From Marinobacter sp. B9-2 (GTDB lineage: Bacteria; Pseudomonadota; Gammaproteobacteria; Pseudomonadales; Oleiphilaceae), in NCBI GenBank assembly GCA_003030785.1, contig PYVH01000020.1, forward strand, positions 1 through 41,783: a stretch of 41,783 nt of DNA, given 5' to 3'. The notes under the pieces are model-generated. The model did no database searches. It had not been told where the DNA came from and worked only from the letters and a program-made list of their open reading frames with translations. A program made the translations under genes and the position numbers. This document shows, one piece after another, positions 34,729 through 41,783 of this stretch (within the stretch, counting starts at the first letter, position 1; each line of letters opens with the position of its first letter).

Positions 34729-34838
34729 GAAGCGGGCGGGACCTTGTGTCCAAAACTGTTGAGGGCCAGGGACGGCCCGAAACAAGCGCACATGGATGTG
34801 CTCGTAGCGTGTTTTGGACACAAGGTCCCGCCCGCTTC
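34729..34838. repeat. 110-bp palindromic element A (between purE and purK)
   Basis: Perfect 28-bp inverted arms (34729-34756 and 34811-34838) flank a 54-base centre with two small hairpins, GGGCC-AGGGAC-GGCCC at 34763-34778 and GCACA-TGGA-TGTGC at 34788-34801, then CTCGTAGCG. Element B (35426-35535) has the same dimensions and centre in the opposite orientation but different arms. Confidence 0.92.
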
Positions 34839-34855
34839 TTGCTCCGAATGTTCCG

Positions 34856-35347
34856 TTACTGGTCCCGCGGGTCGGGATTTTCCAGAATCGTTTCGGTCTG
34901 TGTTGATCGGAACTGTTCCACGGCTTTGCGAACGTTGTCGTCGAAGGTGCCGATAATCTGTGCTGCCAGCAGCCCCGCATTGGTGGCGCCGGCTTTGCCG
35001 ATGGCCAGGGTGCCGACGGCGATGCCGCCAGGCATCTGAACGATGGACAGCAGCGAATCCAGACCGTTCAGGGCTTTGGACTGAACCGGTACACCCAGGA
35101 CTGGCAGAGCGGTTTGTGAGGCAACCATACCCGGCAGGTGCGCAGCGCCGCCGGCGCCGGCGATAATGACTTTCAGACCGCGGTCTGCGGCGGTTTTGGC
35201 GTAGTCAAACAGCAGATCCGGGGTGCGATGGGCCGAGACGACTTTGGTTTCATAGGCCACGCCGAGTTTTTCGAGCATGTTGGCGGCGTGTTCCATGGTG
35301 GGCCAGTCGGATTTGGAGCCCATGATGAGACCTACAAGCGGCTGCAT
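34856..35347 (-). CDS. purE: N5-carboxyaminoimidazole ribonucleotide mutase
   Basis: A 163-residue class I PurE that moves the carboxylate of N5-CAIR to C4, forming [27 protein letters not shown] (catalytic His) and [13 protein letters not shown] are canonical. The ATG at 35347 gives the family start; an in-frame ATG at 35383 would add an unusual 12 residues. purK lies downstream in the same direction. Palindromic element B lies 79-188 bases upstream and could be part of the leader. Confidence 0.97.
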   Translation of the reverse strand: MQPLVGLIMGSKSDWPTMEHAANMLEKLGVAYETKVVSAHRTPDLLFDYAKTAADRGLKVIIAGAGGAAHLPGMVASQTALPVLGVPVQSKALNGLDSLLSIVQMPGGIAVGTLAIGKAGATNAGLLAAQIIGTFDDNVRKAVEQFRSTQTETILENPDPRDQ

Positions 35348-35425
35348 ATGCAACAGTCCTGTGATAATTGGAAAGCCGGCCATTGTATGTTTTGGCTACC
35401 TACCATGCAACAAACGTCGGCGGAA

Positions 35426-35535
35426 GGCGCAGTTGAGAGGCCTTTTCCGGAAACCGCTACGAGCACATCCCTGTGCGCTTGACTGAAGCCATCCTTGGCT
35501 TCAGACATTTCCGGAAAAGGCCTCTCAACTCCGCC
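35426..35535. repeat. 110-bp palindromic element B (upstream of purE)
   Basis: 28-bp arms with one mismatch (35426-35453 and 35508-35535) around a 54-base centre. Read on the minus strand the centre has hairpins GAAGCC-AAGGAT-GGCTTC and GCACA-GGGA-TGTGC, then CTCGTAGCG, matching element A. The arms share no clear similarity with those of A. Confidence 0.92.
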
Positions 35536-35643
35536 CCTAACGCTCTGGAAGATTCGGCATGAGCGCAGCTTCATTTTTACCTGCGAGTAAGTACAGGTAT
35601 TATCGGATCTTATTGTTTTAACCGTCCATAGTCAGGAGCTGTA

Positions 35644-36624
35644 ATGGAACCCATCCGTCCAGATGAAGATGAGCTGAGGGCTGAACGACCGATTGGTAGT
35701 GCCGAGACGAAGAAGCCGGCCGAGAGGAAGTCCAGGCCATCTGCCGGTGGGAATGGCGAACCATCAACGCCGCCGAAGCCGCTCAAAGGCAGCAAGAGCG
35801 GTAACGGGGGCAGTGGCGGCAATGGTCGTGGCCGCACGGGGATGTTGTGGCTGCTGTTGATTGTACTGGCCGTTGCGGCCGGGGCTGGGTGGTATTCACA
35901 GGAGCAGCGGGTTCAGGCGTTGGAAGGGCAGCTTGAGGAGGCAGATTACTGGGCTCGTCAAAGCAAGCTGGCGCTGGCCCGGTTTGAGGGAGAACTTTCG
36001 GAAACGGGGGAGAACCTGCAGGAGCGGGGAGCGTCCCTGGAGGATCAGATAGCGGCGCACAGCAAGCGTCTGGATACGGCGGACAGTGAGATTCGTAAGC
36101 TTTGGGCCATTGCCAATGAGCGCAACAAGAAACGTCTGGATGAGCAGCAGGAGCGGATCGCCGCGTTGGAATCCGGCCTTGCGGAAGGCAAAAAGTCTAT
36201 TGGCGCTCTGGAAACCTCGGTAGAGAAAGTTCGGTCGTCGCTTTCAGCAGATATTACCTCTCTGAAGCAGCAGACGGAGACGTCGATTACGGCGCTGCAG
36301 GATGCCAACCGGCAGGCAACGGATCAGTTGACGAAACTGAGTCAGCAGCTGGCGGATGTGGATCAGGTGATCGAGAGCCGTATCCGGCGATTCGAGCAGG
36401 AGCAGAAGCTTGGAATCAGTGGTATGGAGGGGCGGATTTCGGCTCTGGAGCGGGAGACGGATGAGCTAGCCGGCGATGGCTGGGTTCAGGCACTCCGGAA
36501 TGAGGTGGCCGGTCTGAAGCGAACGGTCGAGTCGATCGATGCTTCCCGTTCACAGCTGACTTCTCGTCTGGTTCGGCTGTCTGAAGAGGTGAACCAGCTG
36601 CGGAGTCAGGTCAGCGGGCAGTAA
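35644..36624 (+). CDS. Coiled-coil membrane protein of unknown function
   Basis: A 326-residue protein not assigned to a family. Residues 1-65 are charged and Gly/Pro/Lys-rich and probably cytoplasmic. One membrane helix follows (MLWLLLIVLAVAAGAGWY, about 67-84). The rest is a long coiled coil (LEGQLEEADYWARQSKLALARFEGEL through LSEEVNQLRSQV), presumably periplasmic. It resembles ATPase- or HemX-like coiled-coil anchors only in general layout. CAGGAG precedes the ATG. It is transcribed divergently from purE. Confidence 0.8.
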   Translation: MEPIRPDEDELRAERPIGSAETKKPAERKSRPSAGGNGEPSTPPKPLKGSKSGNGGSGGNGRGRTGMLWLLLIVLAVAAGAGWYSQEQRVQALEGQLEEADYWARQSKLALARFEGELSETGENLQERGASLEDQIAAHSKRLDTADSEIRKLWAIANERNKKRLDEQQERIAALESGLAEGKKSIGALETSVEKVRSSLSADITSLKQQTETSITALQDANRQATDQLTKLSQQLADVDQVIESRIRRFEQEQKLGISGMEGRISALERETDELAGDGWVQALRNEVAGLKRTVESIDASRSQLTSRLVRLSEEVNQLRSQVSGQ

Positions 36625-36764
36625 CTGGCCCCCAGAGGATTTTGGTCTTAGGCATTTCGGGTTTTGTAACGGTTTGTAGCCATCCCTTGCGGTAGCTCTC
36701 ATTTCTGGCGATTTGCAGTTGTTATGATCAGGCAACTCGCAATCAGGATGAAGAGTTAACAACA

Positions 36765-37637
36765 ATGAAAACCCGAGTGCCTTCTGTTTTTCCCTTTCTC
36801 CGACCGCTGGTGGCGGTATTTCTGTTGCTGGCGTTGTCGGGTTGTACCATTTATCAGTCCATCGGCAAGAGCGTTGGTTCGTTCCTGCATCCGGTTTCCG
36901 GCCATGATTTCGTCCATATTGATAACGACAGCTGGGACCGGCGCAACGCCGTGCTGTATTTTTACCGGACCCATTCCCAATGGGCAGCCGACGAGATCGA
37001 AGCCCCCAGTGTCTACATTGACGACACCCACTATTTCAACATCCGCAATGACAGCTTTACCTGGCTTGAGGTAAGTCCCGGGGAGCGCCATATCGCCATG
37101 CGCCGACCGTTGCTGGGGCTGGAGGGGATGAACTCTTTCAGTCTGAGCCTGATCGCCGATGCGACGCTGGAAGTTGAACCAGGCCAGATCTATTACCTGC
37201 GTTATAATGAGCTTTCCGAGCCGGGCCAACGGCATCCTGATCTGGATCCGGACCACCCGCTGACTCAGGGCGAGCTCCAACTGGTGACGCGGGAATATGC
37301 CATGCAGGCAGAGGAAATTGTTTCCACCCGTTTTCTGAACAGTGATCTGTTGGCGCCGAACCATGCGGCTACCTCCATTGTGGAGGTGAACGAAGACATC
37401 GATTACGAGCGGCAATTGGTGCTGCTGGAAGAGGAAAGGGAGCTTGAGATCGAGCGCCTTAAGGAGGAGGGCAAGTACGAATCTGCTTCGTGGTTCTGGC
37501 CGTTCGGCGGTGGTCCCACGGTTCCCCTGGAAACGGATCGGAAAATCGACAGGTTGGAGCGTGAGTACGCCAAGTTGGAGCAGGAACGTGAGCGTCGGGA
37601 AGAAGCAGAATCGGATGGTGGCTGGTGGATTTTCTGA
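36765..37637 (+). CDS. Lipoprotein, DUF2846-like
   Basis: A 290-residue secreted protein with a lipoprotein signal peptide ending in the lipobox LSGC (Cys at about residue 27). The domain that follows (AVLYFYRTHSQWAADEIEAPSVYIDDTHYFNIRNDSFTWLEVSPGERHI) resembles DUF2846, a beta-rich domain of unknown function. The C-terminal 80 residues are a charged helix (EEERELEIERLKEEGKYE ... LEREYAKLEQERERR) ending GGWWIF. Position 2 after Cys is Thr, so outer-membrane sorting is expected. Separated from the coiled-coil gene by 140 bases. Confidence 0.82.
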   Translation: MKTRVPSVFPFLRPLVAVFLLLALSGCTIYQSIGKSVGSFLHPVSGHDFVHIDNDSWDRRNAVLYFYRTHSQWAADEIEAPSVYIDDTHYFNIRNDSFTWLEVSPGERHIAMRRPLLGLEGMNSFSLSLIADATLEVEPGQIYYLRYNELSEPGQRHPDLDPDHPLTQGELQLVTREYAMQAEEIVSTRFLNSDLLAPNHAATSIVEVNEDIDYERQLVLLEEERELEIERLKEEGKYESASWFWPFGGGPTVPLETDRKIDRLEREYAKLEQERERREEAESDGGWWIF

Positions 37638-37684
37638 GTGCTGACTACACTGACGGCAGGTGAAGGACTCGGGAAATTAAAACA

Positions 37685-37942
37685 ATGGCTCTCAAGGATT
37701 CTCTTCGACTCAGATTTGAAAAACTGGCCGATGATGTGGTCCCCCAACTACTCGATAGCTGGGGCGATCTGCAGAAACGGCTTGATGACCTGAACTGCTC
37801 CCTGGCCAATCGGGCGGTTCCGGAAGACAGGCGCAGCCGTGTCAGTGAATTGTCCCTCCAGGAGAAGGCTCAGCAGGCGGGCCAGAATCGCCCGGCCATA
37901 CGGGCAGTCAAAACCGCGGGCAAGACCTCGGGTAAAAACTGA
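37685..37942 (+). CDS. Small hypothetical protein
   Basis: An 85-residue protein of no recognised family. The first half is amphipathic and helical (LRLRFEKLADDVVPQLLDSWGDLQKRLDDLNCSL). The second half is basic and Ala/Lys/Gly-rich with a disordered end (RAVKTAGKTSGKN). It starts 47 bases after the lipoprotein gene. Support is length, codon use like its neighbours and colinear placement; no strong Shine-Dalgarno is seen. Confidence 0.6.
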   Translation: MALKDSLRLRFEKLADDVVPQLLDSWGDLQKRLDDLNCSLANRAVPEDRRSRVSELSLQEKAQQAGQNRPAIRAVKTAGKTSGKN

Positions 37943-38008
37943 ATTTGCTTAAAAACTGTACGCTTTTGAATGGCTTGCAGGTTTTTTTATAAAATTGCCG
38001 GAAAATAT

Positions 38009-38036
38009 TTGACACCGTCAGCCAAATGCTTAAAAT
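38009..38036 (+). promoter_or_regulatory. sigma70 promoter of the tRNA operon
   Basis: TTGACA, 16 bases, TAAAAT, followed by a GC-rich discriminator (GCGCCTC) as in stringently controlled stable-RNA promoters. The first tRNA begins 80 bases downstream. Confidence 0.85.
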
Positions 38037-38115
38037 GCGCCTCTCACTTGATTGAGACAGCACGGCTGGCAAGCAAGTGAATGCCTTTTTAGATTAGATA
38101 GGAAGGCTTGAAAGT

Positions 38116-38191
38116 GGGTGGTTAGCTCAGCTGGGAGAGCATCGCCCTTACAAGGCGAGGGTCACTGGTTCGATCCCAGTACCACCCACCA
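38116..38191 (+). tRNA. tRNA-Val (anticodon TAC), copy 1
   Basis: 76 bases including encoded CCA. The acceptor GGGTGGT pairs with ACCACCC, the anticodon loop is CTTACAA, and the T-loop GGTTCGATCCC is standard. First gene of a three-tRNA operon and identical to copy 2 at 38358. Confidence 0.98.
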
Positions 38192-38258
38192 CTTTCAGTT
38201 GCATCACCGGATCACCCCATCCGGTTTCAGGTTCGGGCCCAAGGGCCGGAATTGATGC

Positions 38259-38335
38259 GGAGCGGTAGTTCAGTTGGTTAGAATACCGGCCTGTCACGCC
38301 GGGGGTCGCGGGTTCGAGTCCCGTCCGCTCCGCCA
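38259..38335 (+). tRNA. tRNA-Asp (anticodon GTC)
   Basis: 77 bases including CCA. The acceptor GGAGCGG pairs with CCGCTCC, the anticodon loop is CTGTCAC, and the T-loop is GGTTCGAGTCC. It lies between two identical tRNA-Val genes. Confidence 0.98.
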
Positions 38336-38357
38336 CTTTTATTTATGAAGTATTCCC

Positions 38358-38433
38358 GGGTGGTTAGCTCAGCTGGGAGAGCATCGCCCTTACAAGGCGA
38401 GGGTCACTGGTTCGATCCCAGTACCACCCACCA
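38358..38433 (+). tRNA. tRNA-Val (anticodon TAC), copy 2
   Basis: 76 bases including CCA, identical to 38116-38191. Followed by a strong terminator 13 bases on. Confidence 0.98.
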
Positions 38434-38440
38434 AAATTCC

Positions 38441-38476
38441 AAAAAAGGGCCGATCCGCGAGGATCGGCCCTTTTTT
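38441..38476. terminator. Bidirectional terminator between the tRNA operon and the FabG-like gene
   Basis: AAAAAA, then GGGCCGATCC-GCGA-GGATCGGCCC, then TTTTTT. It ends the tRNA operon rightward and the reductase gene leftward; the reductase stop codon lies in the T run. Confidence 0.93.
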
Positions 38477-39881
38477 ACTTTCCAATCAAAGACTGCCCAC
38501 AAACGCGCACAACATTGCCATTCACTCCATTGGAGGCAGGGCTGCAGTACCAGGCGATGGCCTCGGCCACATCCACCGGTTGCCCGCCCTGGGACAAGCT
38601 GTTCATCCGACGACCGGCCTCTCGGATGGTGACCGGCATGGCGGCGGTCATCCGGGTTTCGATAAACCCGGGGGCGACGGCGTTGATGGTGATGCCGTTT
38701 TTCAGTTGCCGGGCCATGGCTTCCACGTAGCCGATCACTCCGCACTTGGCGGTTGAGTAGTTGGTCTGTCCGAAGTTGCCGGCGATGCCGCTGATGGAGG
38801 AAATACAGACAATGCGTCCGTTTTCTTTCATGAGCTCCCGCTTTGCCAGTTCCTCGTCGATCAACTCCTCCGCGGTCAGATTGACTGCGATGGTCATATC
38901 CCAGAAGTGCTCCGGCATGTTGCCAAGGGTCTTGTCGCGGGTGATGCCGGCATTGTGAATGACCAGGTCGACGCCGCCGAAATGCTCTTCGATGAAGTCG
39001 GCGATCAACTTTGGTGCTTTGTCGTCGGTAATGTCGCAGGCCAGAGCCTTCCCGTTGATAGCGGATGTGACCTTTTCCAGTTCTTCCATGGCCGGCGGAA
39101 TGTCGAGGCCGATCACGGTGGCGCCGTCCCGGGCGAGGGTTTCAGAAATGGCAGCACCGATACCCCTGGACGCTCCGGTGACCAGTGCCACCTTTCCAGT
39201 CAGTGGTGCGACGGGATTGGTGGCAGGGGCAGCGTTGCCTTTGCCGACCTTCACGACCTGGCCGGACACATAGGCAGAGCGGGCAGACAGGAAGAACCGC
39301 ACGCTGGAATCCAGTTGCTTCTCTGCCCCTGGGGCCATCCACAGTAGGTTCGCCGTGGAGCCTTTCTTGCCGATTTCCTTGCCAACGCTGCGTACGAAGC
39401 CTTCGAGTGCCCGTTGCGCGGCGGCCTGCGGCGCCTTGCGACAACTGGCGGGATTCTGGCCGATTACCAGAACGCGGGCGTTGCTGCCCAGTTTTTTGAT
39501 GGTGGGGTGGAAGAAGTCGTATAGTGCCCGCAGGTCGGCCGGACCTTTCAGGCCGGTGGCGTCAAACACCAGCGCCGAAAACTGCTGGTTGATGTCGGAG
39601 GCCAGGTCCAGCGGCCGGGCTTTGTTGCCGGCTTTCGATGAGTCCGCCAGGCGATTGCTTTCGCTGGCGTGATGAAGGGTGGCCGCGCTGGCGCCGAGAA
39701 TACTGCCTAAAGTGGCAATGGCTTTTCCGCCGTTGGCGGCGCCGATGAGCACCTTGCCTTCGATAAATGGCTGGTCGGTGCGCTTCAGGCGCTTCAGTGG
39801 CGCGGGCGCGGGGAGACCAAGGGATTGTGCGGCGGTTCTACCAACGGGGGTGTTTACCAGTCTAAGATAGAGGTCGGACAT
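38475..39881 (-). CDS. High-molecular-weight 3-oxoacyl-ACP/CoA reductase (FabG4-like)
   Basis: A 468-residue two-part reductase. The N-terminal 200 residues form a flavodoxin-like domain (VLVIGQNPASCRKAPQAAAQRALEGFVRSVGKEIGKKG). Residues about 220-468 are a classical SDR: VTGASRGIG, HNAGITRDK, and SSISGIAGNFGQTNYSTAK. This is the arrangement of mycobacterial FabG4, which reduces 3-oxoacyl-CoA. It diverges from a FadI-like thiolase across 160 bases, which suggests a joint role in fatty-acid beta-oxidation or elongation; direction is not decided by sequence. Confidence 0.93.
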   Translation of the reverse strand: MSDLYLRLVNTPVGRTAAQSLGLPAPAPLKRLKRTDQPFIEGKVLIGAANGGKAIATLGSILGASAATLHHASESNRLADSSKAGNKARPLDLASDINQQFSALVFDATGLKGPADLRALYDFFHPTIKKLGSNARVLVIGQNPASCRKAPQAAAQRALEGFVRSVGKEIGKKGSTANLLWMAPGAEKQLDSSVRFFLSARSAYVSGQVVKVGKGNAAPATNPVAPLTGKVALVTGASRGIGAAISETLARDGATVIGLDIPPAMEELEKVTSAINGKALACDITDDKAPKLIADFIEEHFGGVDLVIHNAGITRDKTLGNMPEHFWDMTIAVNLTAEELIDEELAKRELMKENGRIVCISSISGIAGNFGQTNYSTAKCGVIGYVEAMARQLKNGITINAVAPGFIETRMTAAMPVTIREAGRRMNSLSQGGQPVDVAEAIAWYCSPASNGVNGNVVRVCGQSLIGK

Positions 39882-40041
39882 GGGGGCTTCCTTGTGGTTG
39901 CAATCGGTTCTCTGGATGCGGATTGTCTACAGGGTAAAGAATCGGACAGTTTTTGGATTGACTCAATGCCTGTAGGGTGTTGTCAGGGGTGCCAATGCTC
40001 CATCCGGCAATGAAATTTTCCGCAAAAGGATTGGATTGATC

Positions 40042-41379
40042 ATGGCAGAAGCATCGAAAACTCCACGCAAGAAAACCGCTACTTCAAAAAAGACCAGCAC
40101 AGCCCCTTCGGGTATTCGCCGCGTAGCAGTGCTGGGTGGTAACCGGGTTCCGTTTGCGCGGTCCAATACCGCCTACAGCAAGATCAGTAACCAGGAGTTG
40201 CTGACATCCGCGCTGCGGGGGCTGGTGGATCGGTACAGTCTTCAGGGCAAGCGCCTCGGGGAAGTGGCGGCAGGGGCGGTGATCAAGCATTCCCGGGATT
40301 TTAACCTTACCCGGGAGTCGGCGATGAGCTGTGGTCTGGCGCCGGAGACACCGGCTTATGATATTCAGCTGGCCTGCGGGACGGGGCTGGAGGCAGCCAT
40401 TCTGGTGGCCAACAGGATTGCCCTGGGGCAGATCGAATGTGGTATTGCCGGTGGTACCGATACCACGTCCGATGCGCCGATTGGTGTAAGCGAGGGGCTT
40501 CGGGAGATTCTGCTGGATCTGAACCGGGCCAAAACCACCGGCGAGCGGTTGAAGATTCTGGCGCGGTTCCGGCCCGCGCACCTCGTGCCCTTGGTTCCGG
40601 AGAACCGGGAGCCTCGCACCGGCATGTCCATGGGGGAGCATGCCCAGGTGATGGCCAGGGAGTGGGACATTCCCCGGGAAGATCAGGACAGGCTGGCCTG
40701 GGAGAGTCATCAGAAGCTTGCCAAGGCCTATGAAGAGGGGTTCTTTAAAGATTTGCTGACGCCGCTGGCGGGGCTGGACAAGGACAATATTCTGCGGCCG
40801 GATACAACCCTTGAGAAGCTGGCGACGCTCAAGCCGGTGTTTGACCGGGACAACGGCACCATGACGGCGGCCAACAGCACGGCGCTGACTGATGGCGCCT
40901 CCTGCGTGCTGCTGGCCAGTGAGGAGTGGGCGAAAGAGAATAACCATGAGGTGAAGGCGTGGCTGACGTTCTCCGAGGTGGCAGCGGTGGATTTTGTGGA
41001 CAAGAAAGAGGGGCTGCTGATGGCGCCAGCTTACGCCGTACCCCGGATGCTGGAAAAAGCGGGGCTGACACTTCAGGATTTCGATTTCTACGAGATCCAC
41101 GAAGCCTTCGCCTCGCAGGTGCTGTGTACTCTGAAAGCCTGGCAGGATCCCGCCTTCTGCAAGGACCGTCTGGGGCTGGACAAGCCGGTGGGCAGCATCG
41201 ACCGGGACAAACTCAATGTAAAAGGCAGCAGCCTGGCCACCGGCCATCCGTTCGCCGCCACCGGCGGGCGCATCATTGCGACCCTGGCCAAGTTGCTGGA
41301 GGAAAAGGGCAGTGGCCGCGGCCTGATCTCCATCTGCACCGCAGGCGGGCAGGGGGTAACAGCGATTCTGGAGCGGTAA
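40042..41379 (+). CDS. Acetyl-CoA C-acyltransferase (FadI-like thiolase)
   Basis: A 445-residue thiolase. The nucleophile Cys is in IQLACGTGLEAA, the catalytic His in HEAFASQV and GHPFAATGGR, and the second Cys in CTAGGQGV. The basic, Ala/Thr/Lys-rich N-terminus (about 25 residues) is an extension over the core fold. GIAGGTDTTSDAPIGV and RTGMSMGEHAQVMA match the FadI branch rather than biosynthetic AtoB. The ATG at 40042 is used; a TTG at 40036 has slightly better Shine-Dalgarno spacing. Divergent from the FabG4-like reductase. Ends 26 bases before the initiator-tRNA promoter. Confidence 0.95.
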   Translation: MAEASKTPRKKTATSKKTSTAPSGIRRVAVLGGNRVPFARSNTAYSKISNQELLTSALRGLVDRYSLQGKRLGEVAAGAVIKHSRDFNLTRESAMSCGLAPETPAYDIQLACGTGLEAAILVANRIALGQIECGIAGGTDTTSDAPIGVSEGLREILLDLNRAKTTGERLKILARFRPAHLVPLVPENREPRTGMSMGEHAQVMAREWDIPREDQDRLAWESHQKLAKAYEEGFFKDLLTPLAGLDKDNILRPDTTLEKLATLKPVFDRDNGTMTAANSTALTDGASCVLLASEEWAKENNHEVKAWLTFSEVAAVDFVDKKEGLLMAPAYAVPRMLEKAGLTLQDFDFYEIHEAFASQVLCTLKAWQDPAFCKDRLGLDKPVGSIDRDKLNVKGSSLATGHPFAATGGRIIATLAKLLEEKGSGRGLISICTAGGQGVTAILER

Positions 41380-41404
41380 GTTTCCGGAAAACCGGAACTT
41401 TCCT

Positions 41405-41433
41405 TTGACAGTGCCAGGCTCAGCCCTTATCAT
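41405..41433 (+). promoter_or_regulatory. sigma70 promoter of the initiator tRNA
   Basis: TTGACA, 17 bases, TATCAT, followed by GCGCGCC. It is a strong stable-RNA type promoter upstream of both the broken and the intact tRNA copies. Confidence 0.85.
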
Positions 41434-41478
41434 GCGCGCCACGTTGATCAGGGATTTCCTGAGCAACAACCAGTTTGA

Positions 41479-41566
<88 letters not shown>

Positions 41567-41607
41567 CAAGAGGCGGACTCAGTAGAAAGAATTGATGAAA
41601 AGTTTGA

Positions 41608-41684
<77 letters not shown>

Positions 41685-41693
41685 TCTAAGAGA

Positions 41694-41728
41694 AAGGCAG
41701 ATCAGTAAGCTACTGGTCTGCCTTTTTT
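41694..41728 (+). terminator. Rho-independent terminator of the initiator tRNA
   Basis: AAGGCAGATCAGTA and TACTGGTCTGCCTT arms (one G:T pair) around AGC, with a T6 run that starts in the stem end. Confidence 0.9.
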
Positions 41729-41783
41729 GTTGTGCGCCAGGCATGGCGCGTAGCGCCTTGACGGGCGCTGTTCCGGTGCAGGT

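Noticed and set aside
34687-34980. N-terminal extension of purK through the palindrome
   Set aside because: PurK begins at MRIGVLGAGQ with a Shine-Dalgarno; the extra codons are read-through of a repeat.
34729-35535. Palindromic elements as integron attC sites or IS ends
   Set aside because: No core sites of attC type, no target duplication and no transposase; the conserved part is the centre, not the ends.

Overview
The window looks like a chromosomal segment of a Marinobacter-like marine gammaproteobacterium. This is an inference from protein style: flagellin/FlaG/FliD/FliS order, gspN-gspC-gspD, a large FabG paired with a FadI-like thiolase, moderate GC content and Shine-Dalgarno-led genes. 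No database search was possible.

Layout. (1) 1-436: end of a putative nucleotidyltransferase antitoxin and a HepT-like toxin. (2) 513-9265: flagellar filament block. A TPR/methyltransferase-like gene and a 605-aa flagellin lie on the minus strand, each behind a sigma54-like site. Divergent from them are a 387-aa flagellin, flaG, fliD and fliS, with sigma28 sites before the short flagellin and fliD. (3) 9395-12321: argG, an AraC-type regulator and a DUF4160/DUF2442 pair. (4) 12631-18885: response regulator with a decayed GGDEF domain, yajQ, an AmpG-like transporter, an alkyltransferase-like protein, hipBA, an SDR and fxsA. (5) 18906-24250: groES-groL with a sigma32-like promoter. A 3.06-kb group II intron sits inside the groL stop codon and separates groL from its terminator; it encodes an RT/maturase-HNH protein and a second small gene. 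(6) 24321-27951: gspN-gspC-gspD. (7) 27956-32635, minus strand: GGDEF-EAL protein, lemA and an M48 peptidase with a TerB-like tail, closely spaced as one operon. (8) 32851-35347, minus strand: purE, purK and sodB. (9) 35644-37942: a coiled-coil membrane protein, a lipoprotein and a small protein. (10) 38009-38476: tRNA-Val, tRNA-Asp and tRNA-Val with promoter and terminator. (11) 38475-41379: divergent FabG4-like reductase and thiolase. (12) 41405-41728: initiator tRNA with its promoter and terminator, preceded by a broken copy of its 5' half.

The most unusual items are the intron in the groL stop codon with its extra small gene behind a perfect palindrome; two 110-bp palindromic elements flanking purE, whose 28-bp arms are unrelated in sequence but whose 54-nt centres are conserved and fold into two hairpins with CANGGANG (CsrA/RsmA-type) loops; the rearranged initiator-tRNA copy; and three GGGGTCAGATGA palindromes, one with perfect 29-bp arms.
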